Assembly (NCBI GenBank): GCA_018222835.1
Contig: JAAEZN010000015.1
Location: forward strand, 1 to 49,086
Source: Algicola sp.
GTDB lineage: Bacteria > Bacteroidota > Bacteroidia > Flavobacteriales > Flavobacteriaceae
Length of the DNA: 49,086 nt
Reading direction: 5' to 3'
The notes beneath the pieces were generated by a model. It was not told where the DNA came from. It made no database searches and worked only from the letters and a program-made list of their open reading frames with translations. This document shows, piece by piece, positions 27,841 through 36,082 of the stretch (positions within the stretch are counted from its first letter, which is position 1; each line of letters opens with the position of its first letter). A program made the translations under genes and the position numbers.

Positions 27841-27885
27841 TTTTCGGGATGTGGCGCAGTCTGGTAGCGTACACGCATGGGGTGC
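27841..27885 (+). repeat. attL: left 45-bp direct repeat, 5' half of tRNA-Pro
   Basis: Bases 27841-27885 are identical to 40407-40451. The copy contains four T residues and then the tRNA-Pro sequence from its first base (27845) to the end of the anticodon loop and first stem bases. After that it departs completely (CTTAGT instead of CGTGTG), so this tRNA copy is truncated and cannot fold. It marks the left junction of the integrated element. Confidence 0.93.
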
Positions 27886-27979
27886 TTAGTTTTTCTGCTG
27901 AAAATCAGTATCTTTCATTCCATTTGCACAATTTTTGCACAAAAAATATCTGATTTTTAAGAATGTAAATCCTTTTAAT

Positions 27980-28552
27980 CTACTTCCAAAAATCCCAAAA
28001 CTTTTTCTTTGGTTTTTGCACTTGTGGTCTGTTCTTGAATATAATCCTACCGTCTTCGTCTCGTTTTGGAACTCTTGAAGTAGTACACCTGCAAAACTCC
28101 CTTGTACAGTCATCATTTGCCAACGGTAGCACCAAGTCATTTGTTATGGGGAATTTAGTGCCATCTAGAGATTTGGCGTGTTCGCAATCTGGGTCAGCAA
28201 TTATTTCTAGTTCCCATATAACACTTTGTGAACCTCCTGCTGTTTCAATTTGTGCATTGTTCACTTCCTGTGCTAATGACATCCTTTTGAATTTGTTGCC
28301 GTTTTCACCATCATATTCGGCTACAAAAACAGCCATTGAGTGATAAATGCCAGACTGGGTTAAGTAATTTCCTGCGGTATTCAAAATCATCCTGTTAAAC
28401 AAACTCCACATATAATCTTTTACGGAGGCATCTGGTTGCATTTTCTGGTATTGTTTAAAGTCCTCCTCTAATTGCTGTTCGCTTAGACCTAGAACTTTTT
28501 CAATATGGCATCCATGCCTATGTTTTAAAACATTGTAAGTAAAAGTCTTCAT
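27980..28552 (-). CDS. Hypothetical protein with Cys/His-rich C-terminus
   Basis: A 190-residue protein I do not recognise. The first 115 residues look helical and polar. The segment from residue 119 to 157 has DPDCEHAKSLDG and later DDCTREFCRCTT, giving Cys123, His125, Cys149, Cys154 and Cys156, a possible metal site. The spacing of DxxC, LDG and a terminal CRCT faintly recalls the C-terminal zinc part of Mu F-like phage head proteins, but the match is weak and I do not claim it. The end is strongly basic with tryptophans. It overlaps the upstream 79-residue gene by four bases (ATGA), so the two form a coupled pair at the left end of the element. Confidence 0.7.
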   Translation of the reverse strand: MKTFTYNVLKHRHGCHIEKVLGLSEQQLEEDFKQYQKMQPDASVKDYMWSLFNRMILNTAGNYLTQSGIYHSMAVFVAEYDGENGNKFKRMSLAQEVNNAQIETAGGSQSVIWELEIIADPDCEHAKSLDGTKFPITNDLVLPLANDDCTREFCRCTTSRVPKRDEDGRIIFKNRPQVQKPKKKFWDFWK

Positions 28553-28788
28553 TTTACTTGTTCAATTGAAAGGATGTCTTTAATCCTTACAGGAAAATCC
28601 AACCTTTTATCCCCTTCCAATTTGACAGTGACTACAATTTCGTGCAAATCTTGGAGGTCAGCGGTTAGGTTTTGTATCCTATCAAAATCGTTTTTGGATG
28701 ATTGTATGATACAGTTAATTTTCGTTCCATCTACTTTCTCAAGAACAATAAGTTCGTCAGCAAAGATTTTTATGTATTTCACCTCCAT
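28549..28788 (-). CDS. Hypothetical small protein
   Basis: A 79-residue acidic protein, start taken at the ATG at 28788 (the frame is open to a TTG at 28797). It looks like a small beta-rich domain: KYIKIFADELIVLEKVDGT, then KINCIIQSSKND and a second strand pair EIVVTVKLEGDKRLDFPV. I do not recognise the family. It is coupled by a four-base overlap to the 190-residue gene. A TATATTTG (28806-28799, minus strand) stands just before the start and could be its -7 box with almost no leader. Confidence 0.6.
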   Translation of the reverse strand: MEVKYIKIFADELIVLEKVDGTKINCIIQSSKNDFDRIQNLTADLQDLHEIVVTVKLEGDKRLDFPVRIKDILSIEQVK

Positions 28789-28874
28789 ACCTATCAATCA
28801 AATATAGCTGATTTTATGGAGTATAATTTGATGTTGGATTAGAGAGTGTACGTTACCTTATAGATACAAGGCAG

Positions 28875-28910
28875 CCCTATCAAATGGAAAACGAAATTTG
28901 AAAGTACCCC
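28875..28910. repeat. 36-bp dispersed repeat, copy A
   Basis: Matches 36083-36118 in the same orientation at 32 of 36 positions, with the conserved core TGGAAAACG and an ending AAAGTACCCC. It lies 87 bases upstream of the minus-strand small gene at 28549-28788. On the minus strand the shape resembles the repeated ends of IS21-family elements, which would make it a relic; it may instead be a shared regulatory site. Confidence 0.6.
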
Positions 28911-28973
28911 ACCCCTTTTAATTGATTAAGGTGTAAAATTAATATTAAGTTAATTGAAGCTTAGTTGCGAGTG

Positions 28974-30017
28974 TCAAACAATCCTATTACTCTTTTTTCT
29001 ATTACAGTTTTGACATAATAATTGAATATTATTAATCGAATTACTACCTCCTTTTGAGACAGGAATATTGTGGTCAAATTCCAAATTTTCTTGACTTCCA
29101 CAACTTACACAGCATTGTTTGTCCCTTTTCCAAACGGCTTGTTTGACGTGACTAGGTATTGGGGTTCTATAGTTTTTCTGTGAGTAATTTTCACTTAATT
29201 TACCTTGTTCAATTAGTTCTTGTATTGCTTCTGATTCCAATTGTTTCTTTCGTTCTTTTTCAAGTAATTCTAGCTTAACATGCTCTTTGTACTCTTTGTC
29301 CTTTTGTTTTTTTTGTTCAATTATTAATTGATTCTTTTTTATTTCCTCGAGTTGTTTTTGTTTTTCTTCTTCTAATTTATCCTGTAAGGCTTTCGCTTCA
29401 AGTTCTTTTTGTTCCCTAGCTAACCTTTTTAAGTCCTCTTCATTTTCTCTTAACAACCTTTCTTTCTCACTTTTTTCTTCCAATTCTTTTAGGTGGATTC
29501 TCCATTTTTCAGCTTTTTGTTTCCAAATTTGATTGTCTTTCTCCTTTTTCAATTCATAATCTTCGATGCATTTTATTTTAGCTTCTAAGGAAAGTTTTTG
29601 CCAATCAGTTTCTACTTTTAATTTGATATTATCTACATCTATATTGCTATGGTCTTCACCAGATTCCTTTCTTTCATAATATATATCTGTAACTATATTT
29701 TTAATGTACCTATCCTTTTTTTGGGAATAGTTGAACATTTTAAGTTGATTAGGATATGAAATCTTTTTCCATTCTTTATCATCTATATTTAAATTCGATT
29801 TTACCTTGACAGCAAGTTCTTTATCAAGCTTTTGGCGTTTTAAACTTTCAAAGAGTAACCAAAGTATAGGTAATGTTATTAACCAAACAACTAAACTAAT
29901 AAGGTATGCTAAATAGAGTAGGAATATGTTATTTTCAATAATACAGATTACTACTGCAGCAAATAACGGAGGTAAATAAATCTGTAGTTTGGTTCTGTCT
30001 TCAAATAGTTTCCTCAT
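28974..30017 (-). CDS. Membrane-anchored coiled-coil HNH endonuclease-like protein
   Basis: A 347-residue protein with three parts. Two hydrophobic helices occupy about residues 14-57. A long charged region from about 150 to 275, very rich in Glu, Lys and Gln (for example EEEKQKQLEEIKKNQ), should form a coiled coil. An HNH domain closes the protein (about 288-347): VWKRDKQCCVSCG, LEFDHNIPVSKGG and LLCQNCNRKK supply Cys303/Cys306, Asp315-His316, Asn329 and Cys335/Cys338. HNH domains cut nucleic acids in restriction, homing and defence proteins. Tethering one to the membrane is unusual and suggests action on incoming DNA, but no partner gene is evident. It is divergent from the serine recombinase gene across a 278-bp spacer with TAGCACA repeats. 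Confidence 0.85.
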   Translation of the reverse strand: MRKLFEDRTKLQIYLPPLFAAVVICIIENNIFLLYLAYLISLVVWLITLPILWLLFESLKRQKLDKELAVKVKSNLNIDDKEWKKISYPNQLKMFNYSQKKDRYIKNIVTDIYYERKESGEDHSNIDVDNIKLKVETDWQKLSLEAKIKCIEDYELKKEKDNQIWKQKAEKWRIHLKELEEKSEKERLLRENEEDLKRLAREQKELEAKALQDKLEEEKQKQLEEIKKNQLIIEQKKQKDKEYKEHVKLELLEKERKKQLESEAIQELIEQGKLSENYSQKNYRTPIPSHVKQAVWKRDKQCCVSCGSQENLEFDHNIPVSKGGSNSINNIQLLCQNCNRKKSNRIV

Positions 30018-30214
30018 TAAATAACTTCAATTAGATTTGAATTTATGGTTTGCTAAGTGTAAAATAGTATAAACGAATCTAAATGGCGAATTATTTAAAG
30101 TGAGTTTTTCAAATCAATAAGTTCTTAGCAAATTTTTAGAAAGGTATTGAGCGATAGGCTTAACTTAAGAATTTGGGTATGGTTAATATGCTAAAATCAA
30201 CCTATACCACATTC

Positions 30215-30292
30215 TAGCACACATAGCTAAACAGCAAACTGTGTATTTCAACGAATAAATTAGCACATGTTGAGAATAGCACAAATGTTTGA
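30215..30292. repeat. TAGCACA repeats upstream of the serine recombinase gene
   Basis: TAGCACA occurs at 30215-30221, 30261-30267 and 30277-30283. The last two are extended direct repeats of the form TAGCACA(n)TG(n)TTGA, 16 bases apart. They sit directly before the recombinase ATG at 30296. They may be recombinase binding sites or replication iterons. Confidence 0.4.
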
Positions 30293-30295
30293 ATC

Positions 30296-30889
30296 ATGAA
30301 AGCAAAGTACATTAGGGTAAGCACAACCGAGCAAAACACCCACAGACAAGAAGAAACGGGTATCAAACAGTACATTGACAAGTGTAGTGGTTCAATCCCA
30401 TTTAAAGAAAGACCATCGGCTAAGAAGCTGTTGACAGCTATTGATAAAGGTCATATCGATGAGGTTCAAGTAAAGAGTATTGACCGCTTAGGTAGAAACA
30501 CTTTGGACATACTAACCACAATAAAGGAATTGACCGATAAAAACATTGCTGTTGTGTCACAAAAAGAGGGGTTGACCACAATCATTGACGGCAAAGTCAA
30601 CCCAGTTGCCAACCTCATCATATCAATCATGGCAACACTATCGGAATTTGAACTTGCCCAGATAAGGGAAAGACAACTAGAGGGCATTGAAAGAGCAAAG
30701 CAGAGGGGTGTCTACGCTTCAAATGGAGGAAGTCAACCTTTATCAAGGGAAAAGTTCCTTAAAAAGGCTAAAAATGCGTTGTGCGCCAAACATCTGAATA
30801 ATGGAGAGAGCATTAGACGGGCTGCAAAACTATCAGGCGTATCCAATGCAACTGCTTTAAAGGTTAAGAAGATGGTATTTTCGGTTTAG
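30296..30889 (+). CDS. Serine recombinase (resolvase/invertase family)
   Basis: A 197-residue small serine recombinase. The catalytic start KYIRVSTTEQNTHRQ contains Ser9, followed by the conserved KSIDRLGRNTLDIL segment with the active-site arginines and the E-helix region IMATLSEFELAQIRERQLEG. The C-terminal part (GESIRRAAKLSGVSNATALK, about 168-187) is the helix-turn-helix DNA-binding domain. Length is normal (about 180-200). It probably resolves or inverts DNA of the element, or regulates its copy multimers. It stands 72 bases ahead of the primase-helicase gene on the same strand. A broken paralogue of its C-terminal half lies at 37858-38151. Confidence 0.92.
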   Translation: MKAKYIRVSTTEQNTHRQEETGIKQYIDKCSGSIPFKERPSAKKLLTAIDKGHIDEVQVKSIDRLGRNTLDILTTIKELTDKNIAVVSQKEGLTTIIDGKVNPVANLIISIMATLSEFELAQIRERQLEGIERAKQRGVYASNGGSQPLSREKFLKKAKNALCAKHLNNGESIRRAAKLSGVSNATALKVKKMVFSV

Positions 30890-30920
30890 GGGAAACCTAA
30901 TTCGGTAATTGATGAAATAA

Positions 30921-30952
30921 TCTTTCTATGGTTTAGTTAATTATTAGAAAGA
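30921..30952 (+). promoter_or_regulatory. Hairpin in front of the primase-helicase start
   Basis: TCTTTCTA (30921-30928) and TAGAAAGA (30945-30952) form a perfect 8-bp stem with a 16-base loop. The right arm runs into GAAGG, the likely ribosome-binding sequence ten bases before the ATG at 30962. In the RNA it could hide the start region and limit Rep synthesis. Confidence 0.4.
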
Positions 30953-30961
30953 AGGTTAAAA

Positions 30962-33900
30962 ATGAATATTACTGCATTTAGGGATGTGGAGTTTGACGAT
31001 GAGGGAAACCCAATCTACGATAATAATATCATCCCAAGAATTGAATATAATATTTCTATATCCACTTCTAAGCCAAAAGCAATATGCCAAAACAGTACCT
31101 TCACTAGTATTGATGCTTACTATAAGGAGGGCAATGGCAAAGAACCCGAAAAGGAAGTTGATGTTGATGGGGAAATCATAAAGGAACTTTGGGGTATAAG
31201 GGAGCAATTTGATATTGATGAACTCTGTGAGAAAGTCAACAATGAGAAGAAGAAACAAAAGCACGATAATACGGCAATCCTAAAGGGCAACTACGTAGGT
31301 GGGACAAAAGGAAAACATTGTAAACAAGGGGCAAACTATCTGTTTTTTGATATTGATATTAAGAGGGATGGTGATGAATCCCATAATCCCCATTTAGCCA
31401 GTAATAAGACTGCGTTGGCTAAATTGGTTAAAGTCCTCAATGAACATGCTGTATTTGTTTGGCGTTCTTCAAGTGGTCTGGGAGTGGCAGGTGTTTTATA
31501 TGTGCCAAAATTGGCAGGTGTGAAAGATACCCGAAAACATCTTGCAATTGGTAATGCCATCACATTGTATCTGGAAGATTTCATTCTCGAAGAGTATGGA
31601 ATCAAAGTTAAGTTTGACTCCGCCCAGAGCAAGTTCAGACAAATCCGATATTTGGCTCATCAGGAAGAAAGGGTGACCCTTAACCCAAGACCTACAGCCT
31701 TTCATTTTGAGGTTTCTGAAAACGAGGTGGACTATAATGGTTCAAAAGGTTTTGAATACAAACACTATAGACCAGAAGAAGGGTCAATTCGCTATCAATT
31801 TAATAAGGACAACCCAATCGAAAAAGTATTGAAGCGGTATGGTTTTACTTCGGTAAGCAATAAACGATATAAGCACCCTAAAACAACATCTCCTTCAACT
31901 GGTGTGGTATTGGGCGATGTCTTTTTCAATCATTCACAATCCTTTTCTGAAAAGCATAGTGTTTTCGATTCATATAGTCTAGCTGCTTTTTCCGAATACT
32001 TGTCCATGAGGGAGTTTGAGGAATACTTGAAATCAAAAGGCTACAAGCATAAGGGTATTGACTTAAGGGAACTCAAGAATCAGGCTGAATCAGTTACTGA
32101 TGAAAAGTCAATATGGGAAATCTCCCAGAAAGTAAAATTGGTGTCCGAGTCAGAGAGACGTAAATGGATTGAAAGCCTTAATGTTGAAAAAGAAGTCCGA
32201 CAACACTTCAACAATTATTTGTTCATAAAACAATTGTCAGTCCAATATGACCATTCATTAAAGATTAAACGGTTTGTCTCTGAAATATCACCTGATATAT
32301 TCGATTATGCAGATTGCAATGAAAAAATAGTGGTATGCGCAGAAACAGGTACTGGTAAAAGTACTGCTATCATAAAAGAGTTTGAAAAACTGCGACCAAA
32401 CAAAAGACTTTTATTTATTGCTCCGTTGACTGTTATTGTTGAACAGTTCAAGGATACGGGCTACCCATGTCTTACTGGAAGTAGTAAGGAAAACGACCAT
32501 GCAAAAGCATTGGATTCGAATGTTGTGATTGCCACTCAAGAACAGGCATTAAAGCACCTAGAACATGGTAAATTCGATTATGTGGCAATTGATGAAATCC
32601 ATAGCATGATTTCCGCTAACGGCTACAAGGATGAAGTCATTTCAGAACTAGCATTAAAACTCAAAGGTGTAATTCAATTAGGTTTGACAGGTACTCCTAT
32701 CCAATCTCTTTCTGATTTGGGATTCAAACTATTGAAAGTGGATTCGGAAAGCAAGCCAAATTTGGTGATACAGCGAAAGGATAATAGAAGACCAGAAAAA
32801 ATCATATTACAGCATCAAAAAGCTGTCAAGGGCAGAGCCATTTATAGAGTAAATTCGAAGAAAGCTATTGAAACAGTCGTTCATGAGTTGGTCAAGTTTG
32901 AATATAATCCAGAACAAATTGCCGTATTTGAAAGCTCTTTGGAAACGAAGTTAGGGAAGGATTACAAAGGGTTAGTTGTAAATCAGAAATTTGGTGCTGA
33001 TGTGAAGGTAGTACTCACTACCTCCTTATTGGATGAAGGGCTTAGTGTATATGATGAAGACTTCACCGATGTGGTTTTCATTGAAAATGATTATAGACCA
33101 AATCCGCAACCCTTGAAACAATTCATGAACAGGTTTAGGAATCAGGAAGATGGTAGGAGGTATTTTCATTATATGAGGGTTTCGAATGAAGATATTTCAA
33201 GAGGGTTTAAAAACACTTTTGAATCCGATAAGGTAATGTTGTCAGAAGAAGAAGGGAAAACGACTTATGGAGCGATGGGTAGTGATGATAAATTCATCAA
33301 TGGAGATGGTACAGTCAATGAGTATTATTTAGCCAATCATATCTCGGAGAGGTATTTTAATTCGTTTAGCAGGGGGGAGTTCAATGAGTATCTTAATCTC
33401 AATTATAACCTTGAGGTTGAAATAGACTGGGATTATCAAATCATGGAGGTTGATTTGCAAGAGCAAAAGGATGATAGGGAAAGTAGAATTTCAGACTTGA
33501 TTCTAAATCATTTGGATGAAGTTGAATCGGTTGTTCGTGTGCATACACTTGATAAAGTATTGAAACCTAAACTCAAGGTGGGTTACAGGGGTGAGAATGA
33601 ACAGTTCATCAAAACGAACTTAAGGCGATTTGAAACCATGTTAAAATGGATATTGGAAATCAGAGAATTGGATTTTGACCCGTATAAGATTATACTTTCC
33701 AAAGGGAAGTTGGACACGCCCAAAAATGTTCAAGCTAAAATAGAAGTCCTAAAAATGCAAATAGCTTTGATTAGACCTGTCATCAAAAGAGACCACAAGT
33801 TAAAATCAAAATATGATAAGTTTCTGGGAGAGGTGCGAAATCTTGAAGTAATTGATAAGACGAAAGTCTTTAGTCTTTGGGAAAAATACGTTGGACTGGA

Positions 33901-34093
33901 AAAACTCAAACTCTATATCCTCAATCACTTCATTGCCCTAAATACTAAGTGGTTCTATGATGCAAAAAATAGTATGTTTCGAATCAAATCGGAGTATCAT
34001 GAAATATGGAAAAGGCATTACAGGTCATGGTATGGTTTATTGCCTCATGACAAGGTTCAGTTGTCCATGTTTGAGGGGGATTTTACTTCTTGA
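30962..34093 (+). CDS. BT4734/VirE_N-type primase fused to a superfamily 2 helicase
   Basis: A 1043-residue replication-type protein. The N-terminal part (about 60-250) matches the BT4734/VirE_N family, an archaeo-eukaryotic primase relative: FFDIDIKRDGDE (128-139) gives the catalytic acidic pair and WRSSSGLGVAGVLYV the following conserved loop. The middle is a helicase with Walker A AETGTGKST (460-468), motif Ia FIAPLTVI, Walker B DEIH (544-547), motif III LGLTGTP, and a motif VI-like region FMNRFRNQEDGRRY (about 720-735). The last 250 residues are helical and unassigned. Primase-helicase fusions of this sort initiate replication of Bacteroidota plasmids and integrative elements. The ATG is preceded by GAAGG. 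It suggests that the element can replicate after excision. Confidence 0.88.
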   Translation: MNITAFRDVEFDDEGNPIYDNNIIPRIEYNISISTSKPKAICQNSTFTSIDAYYKEGNGKEPEKEVDVDGEIIKELWGIREQFDIDELCEKVNNEKKKQKHDNTAILKGNYVGGTKGKHCKQGANYLFFDIDIKRDGDESHNPHLASNKTALAKLVKVLNEHAVFVWRSSSGLGVAGVLYVPKLAGVKDTRKHLAIGNAITLYLEDFILEEYGIKVKFDSAQSKFRQIRYLAHQEERVTLNPRPTAFHFEVSENEVDYNGSKGFEYKHYRPEEGSIRYQFNKDNPIEKVLKRYGFTSVSNKRYKHPKTTSPSTGVVLGDVFFNHSQSFSEKHSVFDSYSLAAFSEYLSMREFEEYLKSKGYKHKGIDLRELKNQAESVTDEKSIWEISQKVKLVSESERRKWIESLNVEKEVRQHFNNYLFIKQLSVQYDHSLKIKRFVSEISPDIFDYADCNEKIVVCAETGTGKSTAIIKEFEKLRPNKRLLFIAPLTVIVEQFKDTGYPCLTGSSKENDHAKALDSNVVIATQEQALKHLEHGKFDYVAIDEIHSMISANGYKDEVISELALKLKGVIQLGLTGTPIQSLSDLGFKLLKVDSESKPNLVIQRKDNRRPEKIILQHQKAVKGRAIYRVNSKKAIETVVHELVKFEYNPEQIAVFESSLETKLGKDYKGLVVNQKFGADVKVVLTTSLLDEGLSVYDEDFTDVVFIENDYRPNPQPLKQFMNRFRNQEDGRRYFHYMRVSNEDISRGFKNTFESDKVMLSEEEGKTTYGAMGSDDKFINGDGTVNEYYLANHISERYFNSFSRGEFNEYLNLNYNLEVEIDWDYQIMEVDLQEQKDDRESRISDLILNHLDEVESVVRVHTLDKVLKPKLKVGYRGENEQFIKTNLRRFETMLKWILEIRELDFDPYKIILSKGKLDTPKNVQAKIEVLKMQIALIRPVIKRDHKLKSKYDKFLGEVRNLEVIDKTKVFSLWEKYVGLEKLKLYILNHFIALNTKWFYDAKNSMFRIKSEYHEIWKRHYRSWYGLLPHDKVQLSMFEGDFTS

Positions 34094-34407
34094 TTATAAT
34101 AGATTATGAAAATGTTATTTCCCCCTAAGAATCCTTTAATGACAAGGGTTTTAGTAGCTATTTAACAATTTTTAACAGTCAAAAAAGAACGAGATGTAAA
34201 AACAAGTAGAATAGGTTGGGTATTTCTCCTTTTTCTCCCCATCTAACACATCATATCCATTTTACTGCATTGAGATTTCGTCTAATCGTAATAGACACAA
34301 GGGTTTCTGTCATTTTGTGATTTGTACATTCCCATTATGGGATGTTTCATAAAATGAAGTTCAGTTATTGAAAATCTACCCAATTTTGGAGGTGAGATTT
34401 ATAGATT
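34094..34407. other. Gene-free stretch with a large imperfect dyad
   Basis: A 314-bp spacer between the converging primase-helicase and minus-strand 191-residue genes. It is AT-rich and codes for nothing I can support. Its main feature is an imperfect dyad at 34310-34357: TCATTTTGTGA (34310-34320) pairs with TCATAAAATGA (34347-34357) apart from one position, around a second, inner dyad CATTCCCATTATGGGATG (34327-34344). It may be a two-way terminator, or part of a replication origin. Confidence 0.5.
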
Positions 34408-34983
34408 TTACCTTTTTCTCTGGGATTCAAACATGATTATTTCAATCGCTCTGGTTGGGTGTATTTCATATTTGAAGTTTCGAGAAATCATTTTATGCAA
34501 TTGATTGTAGTCTTCATGTTCTGAAATCCTTTTTAAGCCTTCCAAATAGTTGAGGTATAGTTGAGGTTTGTCAATACCATAAATACTTTTCTTACCTGTC
34601 AAATATCTATATATACGACTGTCCCAAATGGCATAATCTTTAGGGTTAATAAAATGCAATAGCTTTGATAGCCCAACTAAAGAGTTGTTAATTGCCTTTT
34701 TAAGAACTTCTATTTCCCTAGTGTTCAAAATATGACCGCTTTTGACTGCATTTAACAACTTGAGAACTTCTCCTTTTTTAGCTAAATCTAAATGTATGAT
34801 AGTGGGCATCCAACCGTAAACAAAATGACTTGATATAACTAGACGGTGTTCATTGATTCCTCCTACAGGAATATGTTCAAAATATTTCAAAAATTCAGGA
34901 TAGGTTTGAATATAAGAATCATTTTCTGTCAACATGAATTTCTTCGCATCTTTAAGAATTGTTTCAAAGTTTAAGTTCTTCAT
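34408..34983 (-). CDS. Hypothetical protein, possibly OGG-like helix-hairpin-helix fold
   Basis: A 191-residue, largely helical protein. I do not recognise it firmly. LVGLSKLLHFINPKDYAIWDSRIYRYL (two joined motifs, about residues 102-128) resembles the SKxLHFxxPxxxPIWDSRV signature of 8-oxoguanine glycosylase-fold (OGG) proteins, and YGWMPT near residue 56 and IHPTRAIEIIMFE at the C-terminus look like conserved family motifs. A catalytic lysine cannot be assigned. It starts 16 bases after the HNH-HIT gene stop on the same strand, so the two are very likely one operon. If the fold guess is right, it would act on or bind damaged or modified DNA. Confidence 0.75.
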   Translation of the reverse strand: MKNLNFETILKDAKKFMLTENDSYIQTYPEFLKYFEHIPVGGINEHRLVISSHFVYGWMPTIIHLDLAKKGEVLKLLNAVKSGHILNTREIEVLKKAINNSLVGLSKLLHFINPKDYAIWDSRIYRYLTGKKSIYGIDKPQLYLNYLEGLKRISEHEDYNQLHKMISRNFKYEIHPTRAIEIIMFESQRKR

Positions 34984-34999
34984 GGTTTAAAATTGAATT

Positions 35000-35980
35000 T
35001 CAATATTGCTTATAATCTCCTTTTCCTGCAACCACATTTCTCACTCCTCCAACAGGATTCTCAACATCTTTTAGTCTTCTAGGTATTAAGTGCATGTGAC
35101 AATGAAAGACTGTCTGACCTGCATCTTCACCAACATTAAAACCAATATTGAACCCTGTGATATTATGGTCTTCGCTAGTTAGCTTCTCTTTTAGGGAGTG
35201 GGTCAATCGATTGATTGCATTTATCTCTGGTTGGGACAGTTCAAAATAGTCAGCACAATGTCTTTTTGGGATTATCAATACATGCTTTGGGGTAACAGGG
35301 TATTTGTCAAAGAAGGCTAGTGCCAGTTCATTTTCAGCAACTATGTTTCTGGTGGTATTACAGAAGATGCAATCTGACTTACGTTCGTCATATTTAACGT
35401 CCAAATCCCTGAAATCTGTCTCATCAGTATCACGTTTGTTGGCATTGCATGTGTAACATAGTGCTTGGTAATTGTCAATTGAATCTTCACCTCCATTGTT
35501 TTTTGGTACAATATGGTCGACTTCTAGGGCTTTTTCTTCCTTAGATATACCACACAGCTCACAGCGTCCATCAGCACGTTTAAGTACCTCGTATCTAATT
35601 GAACCAGAGACAGCCTTTCTGTTTCTTCTCCTGTGTTCCCAAATTTGATTTCCTCTTTTGCTTATGTAGTCACTAATCTTCAAATCACAAAGGGCTATAA
35701 GTTCTTGAACTTCACCAGAGGAAAGAGATTCATAGTCATTTAAAGTATAAATGTTCTTGTCCTTCTTTGCAATTTCATTTTTTCGAAGAATCCTTCCAAC
35801 CATATTGTTTGTTATTCCCTCATAATACTCCACTTGTGAGAAGTCATAACTTAGAATGCTTTGAGCTATGGTCTTCTTGTGTGCTACACCTCCATTTTCC
35901 AACAGTACCTTTATCATTACAGGTTGATAGATATGGGACATGCTCATCTTTTTTTCAATGAAGTCTTTTAGTTCACTCAT
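35000..35980 (-). CDS. HNH nuclease-HIT hydrolase fusion protein
   Basis: A 326-residue three-part protein. Residues 1-85 look like a winged-helix domain (IKVLLENGGVAHKKTIAQSI). Residues 125-185 form an HNH nuclease: Cys140xxCys143, Asp155-His156 in LEVDHIVPKNNGG, and Cys175xxCys178. Residues 200-326 form a HIT hydrolase: the entry motif CIFC (204-207), FDKYPVTPKHVLIIPKRH, and the histidine triad FHCHMHLIP with His293, His295 and His297. HIT enzymes cleave nucleotide phosphoanhydrides or AMP adducts; aprataxin, a HIT protein, removes AMP from DNA ends. The fused nuclease and hydrolase suggest DNA-end processing or a defence effector. It is followed by a small helical protein gene 16 bases later. 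All key residues of both domains are present. Confidence 0.88.
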   Translation of the reverse strand: MSELKDFIEKKMSMSHIYQPVMIKVLLENGGVAHKKTIAQSILSYDFSQVEYYEGITNNMVGRILRKNEIAKKDKNIYTLNDYESLSSGEVQELIALCDLKISDYISKRGNQIWEHRRRNRKAVSGSIRYEVLKRADGRCELCGISKEEKALEVDHIVPKNNGGEDSIDNYQALCYTCNANKRDTDETDFRDLDVKYDERKSDCIFCNTTRNIVAENELALAFFDKYPVTPKHVLIIPKRHCADYFELSQPEINAINRLTHSLKEKLTSEDHNITGFNIGFNVGEDAGQTVFHCHMHLIPRRLKDVENPVGGVRNVVAGKGDYKQY

Positions 35981-36082
35981 TGTGTGAAAATATTGAATAG
36001 ATGTTTACAAGGCAACTGCACCAGATGACATTTTCTACTGGTTGTTGAGACTTATTTGGTTGCTAGTACTATTTGAGGATAA

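Noticed and set aside
27845-27885. A second tRNA-Pro gene
   Set aside because: Only the 5' half is present; the sequence after the anticodon loop is unrelated and no 3' acceptor arm can pair.
27886-28140. An 84-codon minus-strand frame beside attL
   Set aside because: It overlaps the 190-residue gene in another frame, has no recognisable motif, and that gene is supported by its coupled start.
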